Notes: generated by a model from the letters alone, not told the origin. Numbered from the stretch's first letter, positions 5,804-13,494 are shown. The stretch: DNA of 17,747 bases from Caryophanales bacterium UBA4856 (GCA_002399765.1 DHEG01000003.1:1-17747), one strand, 5' to 3'. Program-made: numbers and translations.

Positions 5804-7507
5804 CTAGTCCAGCACGTCCTTCACGAAGGCCAAGGACCTGTCGAAATTCTCACTGGCCGCCTTGGGGTAGTTCTCCCAGTCGAACTGATATTCGTGGGTG
5901 TAACCGGGAATGCCATTTTCAGGCATCGGATATGAAGACATCTTTTGGTCAAGCTCATCGTCTTCACTATCCGGATAGAACTCGGTTACCGGTACCGAGA
6001 TGTCCTTTAGCTTAGCAGCCAAGCTCTCAGCATTGTCCTTAAAGGAATATTGATCCCCGTCGGTCAGGTAGGTGGCGGGAAATGACGAAGTGACTTGGTC
6101 TACGATGGTTGCCTGCTCGATCTTATTGGAATCAAGGAAATCCTTGGTGCCGAAATAAGGCCAGCCGACTCCATCGACGAGCATCTTCATGAGACTGCTT
6201 TCCTGACTCGTCTTAATCAAAAGGCCCAAGTCATACGGTCCACAAAATAATAGGGTACCCTTAATTATCGAGGAATCGGCCAAGGTATCCAACCCCATGT
6301 CCGAAGCCAAGGAAGGGTTGTTCTCGGCAGCCACATATTGGGCAGCCATCTGGGCTCCGGCCGAATCGCCTCCGACAAAGACCTCAGCCATGTCGACCAT
6401 CGGAAAGCTTGCCTCTTCCGTCTTGAAGTAATCAATCGCATCGGACAGTTGGAATACCGGAGCCGGATAGGTGGTCTCAGGAGCAACGGCATAATCCAGG
6501 GAGACCATAGCGTAGCCGTTGAAGGCAAAATGGGTGGCAAAGTATTCCAGCGAGGTCCTGGATCCCCCGAGGAAAAAACCACCATGCATCCAAAACAGGA
6601 CTGGCAGTTTGGAATCGCCAGCTTTCCAGGACGAAGGATAGTAGAGCGTGAAGCCGGAATATGGGTAAGGGGAACTGTAAGTGCCATCGATCCTCGTTAC
6701 GGAATCCTTCTCCGCCTCATAGAAATCAGGGACGAAATCAGATATCGCATCGCCATAGTAACTGCGGATGAAGGTTGCCAGGAAGATTCCGGATCCGTAA
6801 ACCCAAAGCAACGCACCACTGGCAGTCGAAATAACGACTATAAGGCCGTATAGCAAAGATATGCCAACTTTCTTAATTGGTGTCCGGTGGGTTTCGTTTT
6901 CACTTTGTTTCGAGTCCTTGCCGTAGCTGCCAAACGAGAGATCCAGGATCAATGACAAAAGGAGAACAGCCGAAATCACTATCGTCCGGTAAATGAAGGA
7001 GATGCTATAGACGCTCCCTAACGCGAAGACCAAAATCCAGGCGAATCCTATGGCTAGCCACGAAGAAAGAGCGAAAAGGCGAAGTGGCCGGGAGGCATAG
7101 ACCTTCGCATAGCCCTCCTTGGCTCGCACTTCCTCTAAAATGGCAATGCCGGCAAAGGCCACCGCGCCGATCCAGGCGAAGGATAGATAGCCGGGAAAGT
7201 AATAATATGGCTGCCAGAACGTGCCATATAGCGCCAGGACAAGAAGCAGTACACCGGCAATCCAGGCAAAGAGTGAATTGCCAAAACGCCTAACGGGCTC
7301 AACCCTTTCAAGATAGCCCAAACCCTCGCCTTTCTTTTTTGGCAAAGGGAAGGCAAGGGCGATTATTGTCAAGAGGGTCGCCAGGGCCACGAATGTTCCG
7401 GAAACAAGAGGACTGGCGATTATGGCCCTTTCGGATCCGATGGCGAAGAACATGGCAAGCGGCAGGTAAAGGGGCGATATCAAATCGGCAATACGATTTT
7501 TTTTCAT
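5804..7507 (-). CDS. Membrane-anchored alpha/beta hydrolase (esterase/lipase-like)
   Basis: This 567-residue protein joins an N-terminal membrane region to a C-terminal alpha/beta hydrolase domain. Hydrophobic helices lie near residues 10-26, 31-53, 80-97, 106-124, 142-167, 171-191 and 214-248. The hydrolase part (about 275-567) has the oxyanion-hole motif HGGFF (308-312), nucleophile motif GDSAG (380-384, Ser382), a probable acid Asp485 in TDGDQ, and His538 in YTHEY. This is the layout of the hormone-sensitive lipase/BD-FAE esterase group, so a carboxylic ester is the likely bond cut. The substrate, and on which side of the membrane the enzyme faces, cannot be read. The gene stands alone, divergent from deoD. 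The SD is weak (CAGGA very close to the ATG), so the start is less certain than the frame. Confidence 0.85.
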   Translation of the reverse strand: MKKNRIADLISPLYLPLAMFFAIGSERAIIASPLVSGTFVALATLLTIIALAFPLPKKKGEGLGYLERVEPVRRFGNSLFAWIAGVLLLVLALYGTFWQPYYYFPGYLSFAWIGAVAFAGIAILEEVRAKEGYAKVYASRPLRLFALSSWLAIGFAWILVFALGSVYSISFIYRTIVISAVLLLSLILDLSFGSYGKDSKQSENETHRTPIKKVGISLLYGLIVVISTASGALLWVYGSGIFLATFIRSYYGDAISDFVPDFYEAEKDSVTRIDGTYSSPYPYSGFTLYYPSSWKAGDSKLPVLFWMHGGFFLGGSRTSLEYFATHFAFNGYAMVSLDYAVAPETTYPAPVFQLSDAIDYFKTEEASFPMVDMAEVFVGGDSAGAQMAAQYVAAENNPSLASDMGLDTLADSSIIKGTLLFCGPYDLGLLIKTSQESSLMKMLVDGVGWPYFGTKDFLDSNKIEQATIVDQVTSSFPATYLTDGDQYSFKDNAESLAAKLKDISVPVTEFYPDSEDDELDQKMSSYPMPENGIPGYTHEYQFDWENYPKAASENFDRSLAFVKDVLD

Positions 7508-7594
7508 ATCCTGATACTCTTAATGATTAATTAGTTTAATAGATAACTGTTTTAATGATTGTTAATCAAAAGCCAAAAGCAAGTCAATAGAGCA

Positions 7595-7600
7595 TATAAT
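7595..7600 (+). promoter_or_regulatory. Candidate -10 box for deoD
   Basis: A perfect TATAAT lies 22 bases before the deoD ATG in the AT-rich gap between divergent genes. No good -35 hexamer lies 16-18 bases upstream, so this could be a factor-dependent promoter or chance. Confidence 0.35.
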
Positions 7601-7622
7601 TTTCTTCATTAAGGAGCATCAA

Positions 7623-8357
7623 ATGACAGATAAAGAAAAATCCCTTACACCCACCCCTCATAACGAAGCCAGGTTTGGACAAATAGCCAAGACAGTCCTT
7701 ATGCCGGGAGACCCCCTGAGGGCCAAATACATCGCGGATAAGTTCCTTACCGGGTCTGTCTTGGTAAACAAGGTCCGCAACATGTTCGCCTTCACCGGCA
7801 CCTATCAGGGCAAGAAGGTCACGATCATGGGCTCGGGCATGGGCATCCCCTCAATAGGCATCTATGCCTCCGAGCTTTTCAAGTTCTACGGCGTAAAGAG
7901 AATAATAAGGATCGGCACATGCGGGGCCTACGATCCGAGCCTAAAGCTTTTCGATACCATCTTGGTCGGATCGGCCTCCACCAATTCCAACTGGGCCAGC
8001 CAATATGGTCTCAATGGCACCTTCTCGGCCGCTCCCGATTGGGACACCCTGCTGGAGGCCTATGGCAATGCCAAAAGACTAGGCATAGCTGCCAAGATAA
8101 AGGATGTGGTGAGCGTGGACAATTTCTACGACGACGTAACCGTGGATGGCTGGAAGAAGTGGGCCACCATGGGGATTGGCGCCGTCGAGATGGAGACGTA
8201 TGGTCTGTATTGCATCGCCAAGCACCTCGATAAAGAGGCTCTGACCATTCTCTCCGTATCGGATAGCTTCGTCACAAAGACCGAGACCACCTCAGAGCAA
8301 AGGGTCACCGGCTTCGAGAACATGATGCGCATAGCCCTTTCCTGCATAAAGGAGTGA
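7623..8357 (+). CDS. deoD: Purine nucleoside phosphorylase, DeoD type
   Basis: This 244-residue cytoplasmic enzyme splits purine (deoxy)nucleosides with phosphate into free base and (deoxy)ribose 1-phosphate for salvage. It shows the hexameric PNP/UDP family pattern: TPHNEARFG (10-19, the His that reaches the neighbour's active site), VLMPGDPLRAKYIA (phosphate-binding Gly and Arg), SGMGIPSIGIY, RIGTCGAY, the ribose-binding VEMET and the SVSDS region with the base-binding Asp. In E. coli DeoD that last motif is SDH; here Ser replaces His, as can occur in relatives. The SD AAGGAG is six bases before the ATG. The stop codon is three bases before the next gene, whose SD lies inside deoD, so the two are translated from one message. 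Confidence 0.95.
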   Translation: MTDKEKSLTPTPHNEARFGQIAKTVLMPGDPLRAKYIADKFLTGSVLVNKVRNMFAFTGTYQGKKVTIMGSGMGIPSIGIYASELFKFYGVKRIIRIGTCGAYDPSLKLFDTILVGSASTNSNWASQYGLNGTFSAAPDWDTLLEAYGNAKRLGIAAKIKDVVSVDNFYDDVTVDGWKKWATMGIGAVEMETYGLYCIAKHLDKEALTILSVSDSFVTKTETTSEQRVTGFENMMRIALSCIKE

Positions 8358-8360
8358 ACC

Positions 8361-9005
8361 ATGAACGCCTTGTTCATAACATTGTTCATCCTGGCCTGGA
8401 TAGTTACCTTATTCCTGGCATCGTGGTCTTTCGTGTCCACCGGGGCGAACCAAAAGAACAGGCTTCACAAAAGATTGGGTGGCAAGTTGGTAAAATTCGC
8501 CAAGAAGAACAACTACTTGTTGGTCCCGGATGTTTCCCTGAACATAGACAAAGGCAAAGTGAAAGTGGATTTCTTCCTCCTGGGAGACAAATACTGCTAT
8601 TGCATAATGATCATGCCCAGGAACGGAGCATTGGTAGGCTTCAACGAGGATGCCAAGTGGACCTTGGTCAATCCCACCCTAAGGCAGGAAATCCTCGATA
8701 ACCCGATGTATCTTTGCAAAGATTATGCCAATAGGCTGGAGCAATGGTTAGGGGAGGAGTATGTCACCGATGGCTTGGACAAGATAATCCTGCCTGTCGT
8801 GGTGATCCCCGATTCCTTGGCCTTGGACCCCAATCTCAAAAGCGAATTCAACGATTGCTACATGTTCAGGATGAAATATGCCTGCCAGGGAATCGAGAAC
8901 ATCGAGAAACGCGCCAAGGTCTTCGACTTTCTGCCCGAGACCGTGGAGACGATCGCCAACCGGGTCTACGCCTTGAGCAAGGGCGGCAATCACAAAATCG
9001 CCTAG
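8361..9005 (+). CDS. Membrane-anchored protein with a degenerate NERD-like domain
   Basis: This 214-residue protein has one N-terminal helix (about 3-25) and a cytoplasmic remainder. The soluble part follows the order of a NERD (nuclease-related) domain: an acidic residue on a strand (Asp70 in VKVDFFL), a following strand, Gly-rich turn and Trp (GALVGFNEDAKW, 89-100), then NP (114-115) leading into a helix with DYANRLEQWL and a hydrophobic strand IILPVVVIP. However, the strand that carries the Glu-x-Lys of active NERD domains reads IMIMPR (82-87), so the nuclease centre seems lost. I inferred this match by eye, and it could be wrong. AAGGAG stands seven bases before the ATG, and the gene follows deoD by three bases. 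Role unknown. Confidence 0.7.
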   Translation: MNALFITLFILAWIVTLFLASWSFVSTGANQKNRLHKRLGGKLVKFAKKNNYLLVPDVSLNIDKGKVKVDFFLLGDKYCYCIMIMPRNGALVGFNEDAKWTLVNPTLRQEILDNPMYLCKDYANRLEQWLGEEYVTDGLDKIILPVVVIPDSLALDPNLKSEFNDCYMFRMKYACQGIENIEKRAKVFDFLPETVETIANRVYALSKGGNHKIA

Positions 9006-9080
9006 TCTCGCCGACTTGGGTATTACAATCATATAGATGTAGTCCCTTGCTTTAAAAGGCAGGGTGGAAAGGATTCGCAT

Positions 9081-10256
9081 ATGCCCAAAACCATGAAGGC
9101 GGCCCTTGCTGCGTTAAAAGGCCATTGGCTCGAACTGTTGGTAATGATGTCTTTGCCGATGCTTATCGCCAGCGTTTCCGTATGGCTAGCCGAGTCCTCG
9201 GGGCTTCTTTCGCTTTTCATCCTTCCTCTCTCGCTGCCTCTTTTCTACAATGCCTATAAGAGGATCTGGCGCCTTGTTGAGGGCATACCAAGCCCGTCCT
9301 ACTCCTTCCAGGTCTTTGATTATCAGGCGAATCCTGGCGTAAGGGGGGCCTTCGGAATCCTGTTGCCTACCATTGCCTGCTCCTTGCTGGCCCTCTTCCT
9401 TGAAACCGTATTATTCGAATCGATGGGCGATGCCATCGCCATCGCTTTCGGCCATTCCGACACAGTGGCGGAATTCGACCAATTGCTCAACGCCAATTCG
9501 AGTTCCAGCAGCTATCTCACCAACATCTATGACTACATGTCATCGGAAGAATTCATGGTCGCCTATTCGGCAGCCATAATCATCACCGTTTCCTTGAGCA
9601 TGACGATCTCAACGTTGATCTTCGCCTTCTGGGCCGAGGGAAGACGTTTCTCCTATGTGGCAATGCAAAGGATACTTCCCGATGCCGATAGGAACATCCC
9701 TGGCCCCCAAAGCCGTTTTATGGGCAAAGTCTTCACCCGGGGCTTTTGGTCTAGGAGGATGCAGGACAAGGTATGGATCTTCCTCCCGAACATGGTCATC
9801 TTCCTGGTCGTTGTCTCCGCCACCGTTGCGGGTTTCTCCTTCTGGCAGACTCCCTATCCGACAATGGTCTCTTTCTTCCCGATAGTCCTGTCCGCCTTTT
9901 CCTTGGTTCCGGGGATGATCGTCTCGGGAGCGATGGACGTAACCGTTGCCGATTCGCTTCTCGATGCCATGAAGCAGAGTGCCGACCCGGTGAAGGTCAA
10001 TTCGATCTACGACATATTCAACAACGAAGCCTATGTCCATTCCCGGGAAAAGTCTGGCCAAAGGCCATTCCAGGCCTCGCCTGAAGGAAGGGGAAGGTTT
10101 TACGTTTCCACTATCGATAACAGTGGGAGTGAGCCCAGCAAAGGCAAGCCCAATGCATCAGAGGATGATGGACTCAAGGGAAACTATGGCTTCATCGACC
10201 TTGGCAAAGGAAGCGACGAGAAGCCAAAAGACGGGAACGACAAGGAAAACAAGTAG
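9081..10256 (+). CDS. Six-helix membrane protein with hydrophilic C-terminal tail, unknown function
   Basis: I do not recognise a family. The 391-residue product has six likely membrane helices (about 17-37, 41-58, 89-112, 160-184, 231-254, 262-283), with a polar Ser/Asn-rich loop at 137-150 between helices 3 and 4. A basic segment (about 186-230, rich in Arg) lies between helices 4 and 5 and is probably cytoplasmic. From about 300 onward the chain is a roughly 90-residue soluble tail, low in complexity toward the end and rich in Gly, Lys, Asp, Ser and Pro, probably disordered. The SD GGAAAGGA precedes ATG 9081. It lies between the NERD-like gene (75-base gap) and pgsA (20-base gap), so it is probably part of the same transcript. 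Confidence 0.8.
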   Translation: MPKTMKAALAALKGHWLELLVMMSLPMLIASVSVWLAESSGLLSLFILPLSLPLFYNAYKRIWRLVEGIPSPSYSFQVFDYQANPGVRGAFGILLPTIACSLLALFLETVLFESMGDAIAIAFGHSDTVAEFDQLLNANSSSSSYLTNIYDYMSSEEFMVAYSAAIIITVSLSMTISTLIFAFWAEGRRFSYVAMQRILPDADRNIPGPQSRFMGKVFTRGFWSRRMQDKVWIFLPNMVIFLVVVSATVAGFSFWQTPYPTMVSFFPIVLSAFSLVPGMIVSGAMDVTVADSLLDAMKQSADPVKVNSIYDIFNNEAYVHSREKSGQRPFQASPEGRGRFYVSTIDNSGSEPSKGKPNASEDDGLKGNYGFIDLGKGSDEKPKDGNDKENK

Positions 10257-10276
10257 TCGGTGCTAGAATTGATTCT

Positions 10277-11050
10277 ATGAAACAGCAAAGCAACGTTAAT
10301 TACAAACCCAAGGATTACCTTAAGGAAATATTCTCTCGGCCAAAGGATCTATTGTCCATACCCAATTTCCTGGTATACTTCCGTATCCTCTTGTCGATAC
10401 TGTTCCTCGTGATTTACGTAAACGGTTTGAATCGCGACCCGGCGACTGGTCAAATAGTCCTGGGTGTCTATCCTAATCCCGATAACCCCGGCGTCCAAAT
10501 AGACGGTTTCATCGCCGCGGTGATAATCCTCACCTGTGGCTTCACCGACTTCCTGGATGGTTACATCGCCAGGAAGTTCAACCAGAAGACCAATCTTGGC
10601 GTATTCCTGGATCCTTTCGCGGATAAGCTCCTGCAGTTATTCATAATTGTCGGGATGGGCATGCGCTACGGTCTACCGCATTTGGTCAGGGCCGGGGACA
10701 CCGTCAGCCAAGAGCCAGGCATTTGGGTGGTCTGGCTTTTGCTGGCGATACTGGTCTTCAAGGAAGGCTTGATGTTCTTCTCGAACTGGCTGGTGTTCCA
10801 ACTCAAGGGCTCTCATCTCCAGGGGGCGGAATGGTATGGCAAGTTCTCCACTTCCGTCATCTACCTGAGCATGGGCATAATGCTGTTTTTCGTCAATTTC
10901 CTTGAATCTCAGCGCAGTTTCATAGAGATACTTTGTTGGATTTGCATTGTCGCTTTGATATTCTCCCTTATAATGTATGTGCCGAAGTACGTGGATATGT
11001 ACCGTCACCCCGATAAGTACCAAGCCAAAGGGATTTCGGAAAATCGCTAG
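10277..11050 (+). CDS. pgsA: CDP-diacylglycerol--glycerol-3-phosphate 3-phosphatidyltransferase
   Basis: This membrane enzyme of the CDP-alcohol phosphatidyltransferase family makes phosphatidylglycerol phosphate, the committed step to PG and cardiolipin. The full family motif is present: D91xxD94G95xxA98R99, eight residues, G108xxxD112xxxD116, with the four metal-binding Asp. The N-terminal IPNFLVYFRILLS and the later GKFSTSVIY also fit PgsA. At 257 residues it is longer than the usual ~180-200, with about 28 extra hydrophilic residues at the N terminus and a longer loop at 50-75. No clear SD precedes ATG 10277 (the nearest purine run is about 30 bases away), so translation may be coupled to the gene upstream. 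Cardiolipin synthase-type or phosphatidylinositol phosphate synthase relatives are less likely. Confidence 0.9.
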   Translation: MKQQSNVNYKPKDYLKEIFSRPKDLLSIPNFLVYFRILLSILFLVIYVNGLNRDPATGQIVLGVYPNPDNPGVQIDGFIAAVIILTCGFTDFLDGYIARKFNQKTNLGVFLDPFADKLLQLFIIVGMGMRYGLPHLVRAGDTVSQEPGIWVVWLLLAILVFKEGLMFFSNWLVFQLKGSHLQGAEWYGKFSTSVIYLSMGIMLFFVNFLESQRSFIEILCWICIVALIFSLIMYVPKYVDMYRHPDKYQAKGISENR

Positions 11051-11121
11051 TCTTGCCATTTCGCTTCCTTTCAAAACCAGGCAAGCCTTGGCGTGTAGTT
11101 ACCGTGAGAGGAGGACTACAA

Positions 11122-11595
11122 ATGCTGAAATTATACGTATCTAATTCCTGCTCGTCCTGCCGCAAAGTGAAGGCTTTCTTCAATGACCTCAGGATTCCCT
11201 ACAAGGAGATAAACATCCTCTCTGGCCAGTTGACCAAAGACGATTTGAAGGACATCCTCGCCAAATCCGACAGCGGGACCGATGACTTGATATCAACCCG
11301 GTCCAAGATCATGAAGGAAAAGCATATCGACATCGATTCGATGAAACTCGACGATCTGCTCGAATTCATAGTCGAGAACCCGACAGTCATGAAGAGGCCG
11401 ATCATAGTTGATGACCGCAAGATCGAGGTCGGCTATGACCCCGATGAGATAACCGCCTTCCTGCCCATGTCAATGAAGTTGGCCCTGGACCGCTATGGCG
11501 GCGAGCCCGACTCGATAAACCTTGACAGGATGCATGCCTATATCAACAAGTTCCATAGTCAGTACTGCCAAGTCAAAGACTGCGAGAGCAAATGA
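11122..11595 (+). CDS. spx: Spx/ArsC-family transcriptional regulator (Spx)
   Basis: This 157-residue thioredoxin-fold protein is homologous to Spx, which binds the RNA polymerase alpha C-terminal domain and steers transcription under thiol stress. The redox switch CSSC is at 10-13, as in B. subtilis Spx (Cys10/Cys13). Gly52 (GTDDLISTRSK), Arg60 and Arg92 (RPIIVDD), all important in Spx, are conserved. The start at 11122 is chosen because GAGAGGAGG lies seven bases before it and the first beta strand begins there; an in-frame ATG at 11053 has no SD. The protein is about 26 residues longer than B. subtilis Spx, with an added tail carrying Cys149 and Cys154. It is the last gene of the + run starting at deoD and ends at a strong terminator. 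Confidence 0.9.
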   Translation: MLKLYVSNSCSSCRKVKAFFNDLRIPYKEINILSGQLTKDDLKDILAKSDSGTDDLISTRSKIMKEKHIDIDSMKLDDLLEFIVENPTVMKRPIIVDDRKIEVGYDPDEITAFLPMSMKLALDRYGGEPDSINLDRMHAYINKFHSQYCQVKDCESK

Positions 11596-11625
11596 AAAAA
11601 GGCCTGCCGCTAGGCAGGTCTTTTT
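11595..11625 (+). terminator. Bidirectional terminator between spx and the CYTH gene
   Basis: CCTGCC (11603-11608) pairs with GGCAGG (11613-11618), extended by weaker outer pairs, with loop GCTA. Five T follow on the + strand (11621-11625), and six A precede (11595-11600), which serve as the U-tract on the minus strand for the convergent CYTH gene. Confidence 0.88.
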
Positions 11626-11642
11626 CGTCCGCCTCATTCGCC

Positions 11643-12224
11643 TTATTTCTTAGACCCTTCCAAGGCATTCAAGGCCCGGGCCTGCTTGGAGAGGGAATTG
11701 AACTCAACCTTGCGGCCCTTGAGAATCTCCTTGGCTTCCTTCTGGGCCGTTCCCATGGAGTCGGAATCGACCTCCAATTCGTAATCCACCTTTCCAAGAT
11801 AGGTGTTCTTGTCCAAGGATACCTTGCATTTGTCGACCAACCCGTAATAACGCTCGGTCTCCAGCTTGGCCAAGGTCTTGAGCTTCTTTACATCCACGTC
11901 GAGGGTCCCCAGAAAATCGGCGATGCCTCCTTTGGGGAAGAGGTCCTTCTTGATCATTTGCTCGGCTTCGGATGGACCCAGCAGTTCCTCTTTCTCCAGG
12001 AGTCCTTCAGCCATAGGCGCCTTGAGGGTCAACGTGTATTCACCATTCACGAACCTAATCCTAAGACCCATCCTGGTGGAGGCATGCTCCAGCTCCCTGT
12101 CGGCCGAATCGATATACCAGTTGGTCTGGATCACATGTTGCTTCAAAGGCAGCTTCTTTAGAAGATGCTCATACTCCTTGTCATCCAACAAAACCTTCGC
12201 TTCGATCTCAACGGCATTGGCCAT
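11643..12224 (-). CDS. CYTH domain protein (YjbK-like, triphosphate tunnel metalloenzyme family)
   Basis: This 193-residue soluble protein begins with the CYTH hallmark ExExK (Glu6-Ile-Glu8-Ala-Lys10). It continues with alternating charged residues on strands typical of the triphosphate tunnel fold: LRIRFVNGEYTLTLK, LETERYYG and VDYELEVD. Members bind and usually hydrolyse inorganic or organic triphosphates with a divalent metal. The closest named type in Bacilli is YjbK, of unsettled role. In B. subtilis yjbK lies in the same chromosomal neighbourhood as spx and NAD kinase, as here. A purine-rich SD (AAGGGAGA) precedes the ATG at 12224. Which triphosphate it acts on cannot be told. Confidence 0.88.
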   Translation of the reverse strand: MANAVEIEAKVLLDDKEYEHLLKKLPLKQHVIQTNWYIDSADRELEHASTRMGLRIRFVNGEYTLTLKAPMAEGLLEKEELLGPSEAEQMIKKDLFPKGGIADFLGTLDVDVKKLKTLAKLETERYYGLVDKCKVSLDKNTYLGKVDYELEVDSDSMGTAQKEAKEILKGRKVEFNSLSKQARALNALEGSKK

Positions 12225-12257
12225 ATGTTTCTATCTCCCTTCCTTTGTGTACCTCTA

Positions 12258-12266
12258 TGATACAAT
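12258..12266 (+). promoter_or_regulatory. Extended -10 promoter candidate for nadK
   Basis: TGATACAAT fits the extended -10 form (TGn plus a TATAAT-like hexamer at 12261-12266). It would start RNA near 12273, giving a leader of under 20 bases before the NAD kinase ATG. No -35 box is visible. It lies in the 65-base gap between divergent genes. Confidence 0.45.
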
Positions 12267-12289
12267 AACAGGCGAGAAAATAAGGGAAA

Positions 12290-13069
12290 ATGGATAGTTT
12301 TGCACTGGATGGACGTTTTGCTGACGCAGACCGGTTTCCCGTGGCCCGGGACATCAAATCAGGGCTCGAAAAAGGTGGTCTTCATCAGGACCAACTCAAT
12401 CCCAACCTCGTGATTTGTATCGGCGGAGACGGTTCTTTGCTAAAGTCTTTGAACACCAGGGGCTATAGCGGGAACTACCTTTTGGTAAACGGCGGGACCT
12501 TGGGCTTCATGGGCGAATACCGCATCGGAGAGGCCCAGCGGGTAGTCTACGATGTCCTCAATTCGACTCCCCTCTTGGAGACCCATGTGCCATTGGTCTT
12601 CCAAACGGGTCGGGGCCATCGTTTCTATGCGGCCAATGACGTAAGCCTGATAGCGCCGATAAGAGCCATTAACTTCGACATCCTCATAAACGACGAGCGT
12701 CTCTCCTCGGTCCAGGGAAGCGGACTGGTGGTAGCGACCGAATTGGGTTCCACGGCGTTCCAGCTCTCGTTGGGCGGCCCCGTGATGCTTACCAGGGACG
12801 ATTCCTTCGTCTTCTCCTTGGTCGCCGCCTTGAAGAACAGGGTGACCCATACCTGCTTCGATCATGCCGTCCTTCCCAAGGAAGACGTCCTCAAGATCAA
12901 GATAGAGCAGAACTCCCGTCTTTATAAGGTAGCCACCGACGGCATCGAAATCCATGGGATAGATGGCCATGAGTTTTCCTTCTACGTGTCCAAAGCCAAG
13001 AGATTCAATTTGGTAAGTTACCATCAAAGGTCGGCCGTGAGACGCATTGCGGCGGCCTTCGGAAAGTAA
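12290..13069 (+). CDS. nadK: NAD kinase
   Basis: This 259-residue cytoplasmic kinase phosphorylates NAD to NADP. It has the GGDGS motif (45-49, Asp47 catalytic), the NGGTLGFMGEY segment (67-77) in place of the usual HTGHLGF, the NAD-binding AANDVSL (Asn116-Asp117), and the GSTAFQLSLGGPVM-type glycine-rich stretch near 153-166. Length is close to B. subtilis NadK (266). The start is supported by the first strand (FAL) lying at residues 4-6, but AAGGGA is only two bases before the ATG, an unusually tight spacing, so efficiency may be low or another signal is used. It is followed 17 bases later by the EIIB-like gene. Confidence 0.92.
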   Translation: MDSFALDGRFADADRFPVARDIKSGLEKGGLHQDQLNPNLVICIGGDGSLLKSLNTRGYSGNYLLVNGGTLGFMGEYRIGEAQRVVYDVLNSTPLLETHVPLVFQTGRGHRFYAANDVSLIAPIRAINFDILINDERLSSVQGSGLVVATELGSTAFQLSLGGPVMLTRDDSFVFSLVAALKNRVTHTCFDHAVLPKEDVLKIKIEQNSRLYKVATDGIEIHGIDGHEFSFYVSKAKRFNLVSYHQRSAVRRIAAAFGK

Positions 13070-13086
13070 CGGAAGGGGCATGGCAA

Positions 13087-13494
13087 ATGCAAATCTCACT
13101 GACGGTTTCGGACTTCTTTGAGCAATATTGGCCCTACCTGGCGATCGGCGTAGCCGCGTTGGCCTGCCTCGTCATCCTTTTGGCCTTCCTGCTCCACTTC
13201 CTGGTCAGGGCGAGGCGAAACCGCAAAACCGAAAGGGAGAGTCTCAAGAAGGTTACCCGGATGGCGGACGAATTGCCGGCAAGGTTTGGCGGCAGGGACA
13301 ACATCCTGGGCATTGCCACCAAAGGCTCCAGGGTCGAGGTGGAAGTGAAGTCGAGCGAGGGCATAAAGGCCGACGAACTCGAAAAGGAAGGACTCCATGG
13401 GGCCATCGTGATGTCCGACAAGGTGGTGTTCCCGGTAGGGGTGAAGGCCGATGAGTTCGCCAGGATGATAGAAGACAGGTTGAGGACAAAATAA
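13087..13494 (+). CDS. Membrane-anchored EIIB-like protein lacking the active cysteine
   Basis: This 135-residue protein has a short extracytoplasmic N terminus, one strong helix (about 17-40), a basic cytoplasmic linker (RARRNRKTERESLKK, 41-55) and a C-terminal domain (about 58-133). The domain reads like the glucose-type PTS EIIB fold: FGGRDNI (67-73), a strand where EIIB has DxCxTRLR but here ATKGSRVEVEV (77-87), DELEKEGLHGAIVMSDKVVFPVG (96-118) and KADEFARMIEDRL (120-132). The phosphorylated Cys is replaced (Ala77/Thr78 region) and there is no EIIC or EIIA part, so sugar transport is unlikely. A binding or regulatory role is inferred. The SD GGAAGGGG lies nine bases before the ATG. It probably shares a message with nadK. 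Homology was judged by eye. Confidence 0.72.
   Translation: MQISLTVSDFFEQYWPYLAIGVAALACLVILLAFLLHFLVRARRNRKTERESLKKVTRMADELPARFGGRDNILGIATKGSRVEVEVKSSEGIKADELEKEGLHGAIVMSDKVVFPVGVKADEFARMIEDRLRTK

Noticed and set aside
9044..9065. Weak inverted repeat before the six-helix protein gene
   Set aside because: CCC/GGG and TGC/GCA pairs with a bulge and no T-run; too weak for a terminator or regulatory call.
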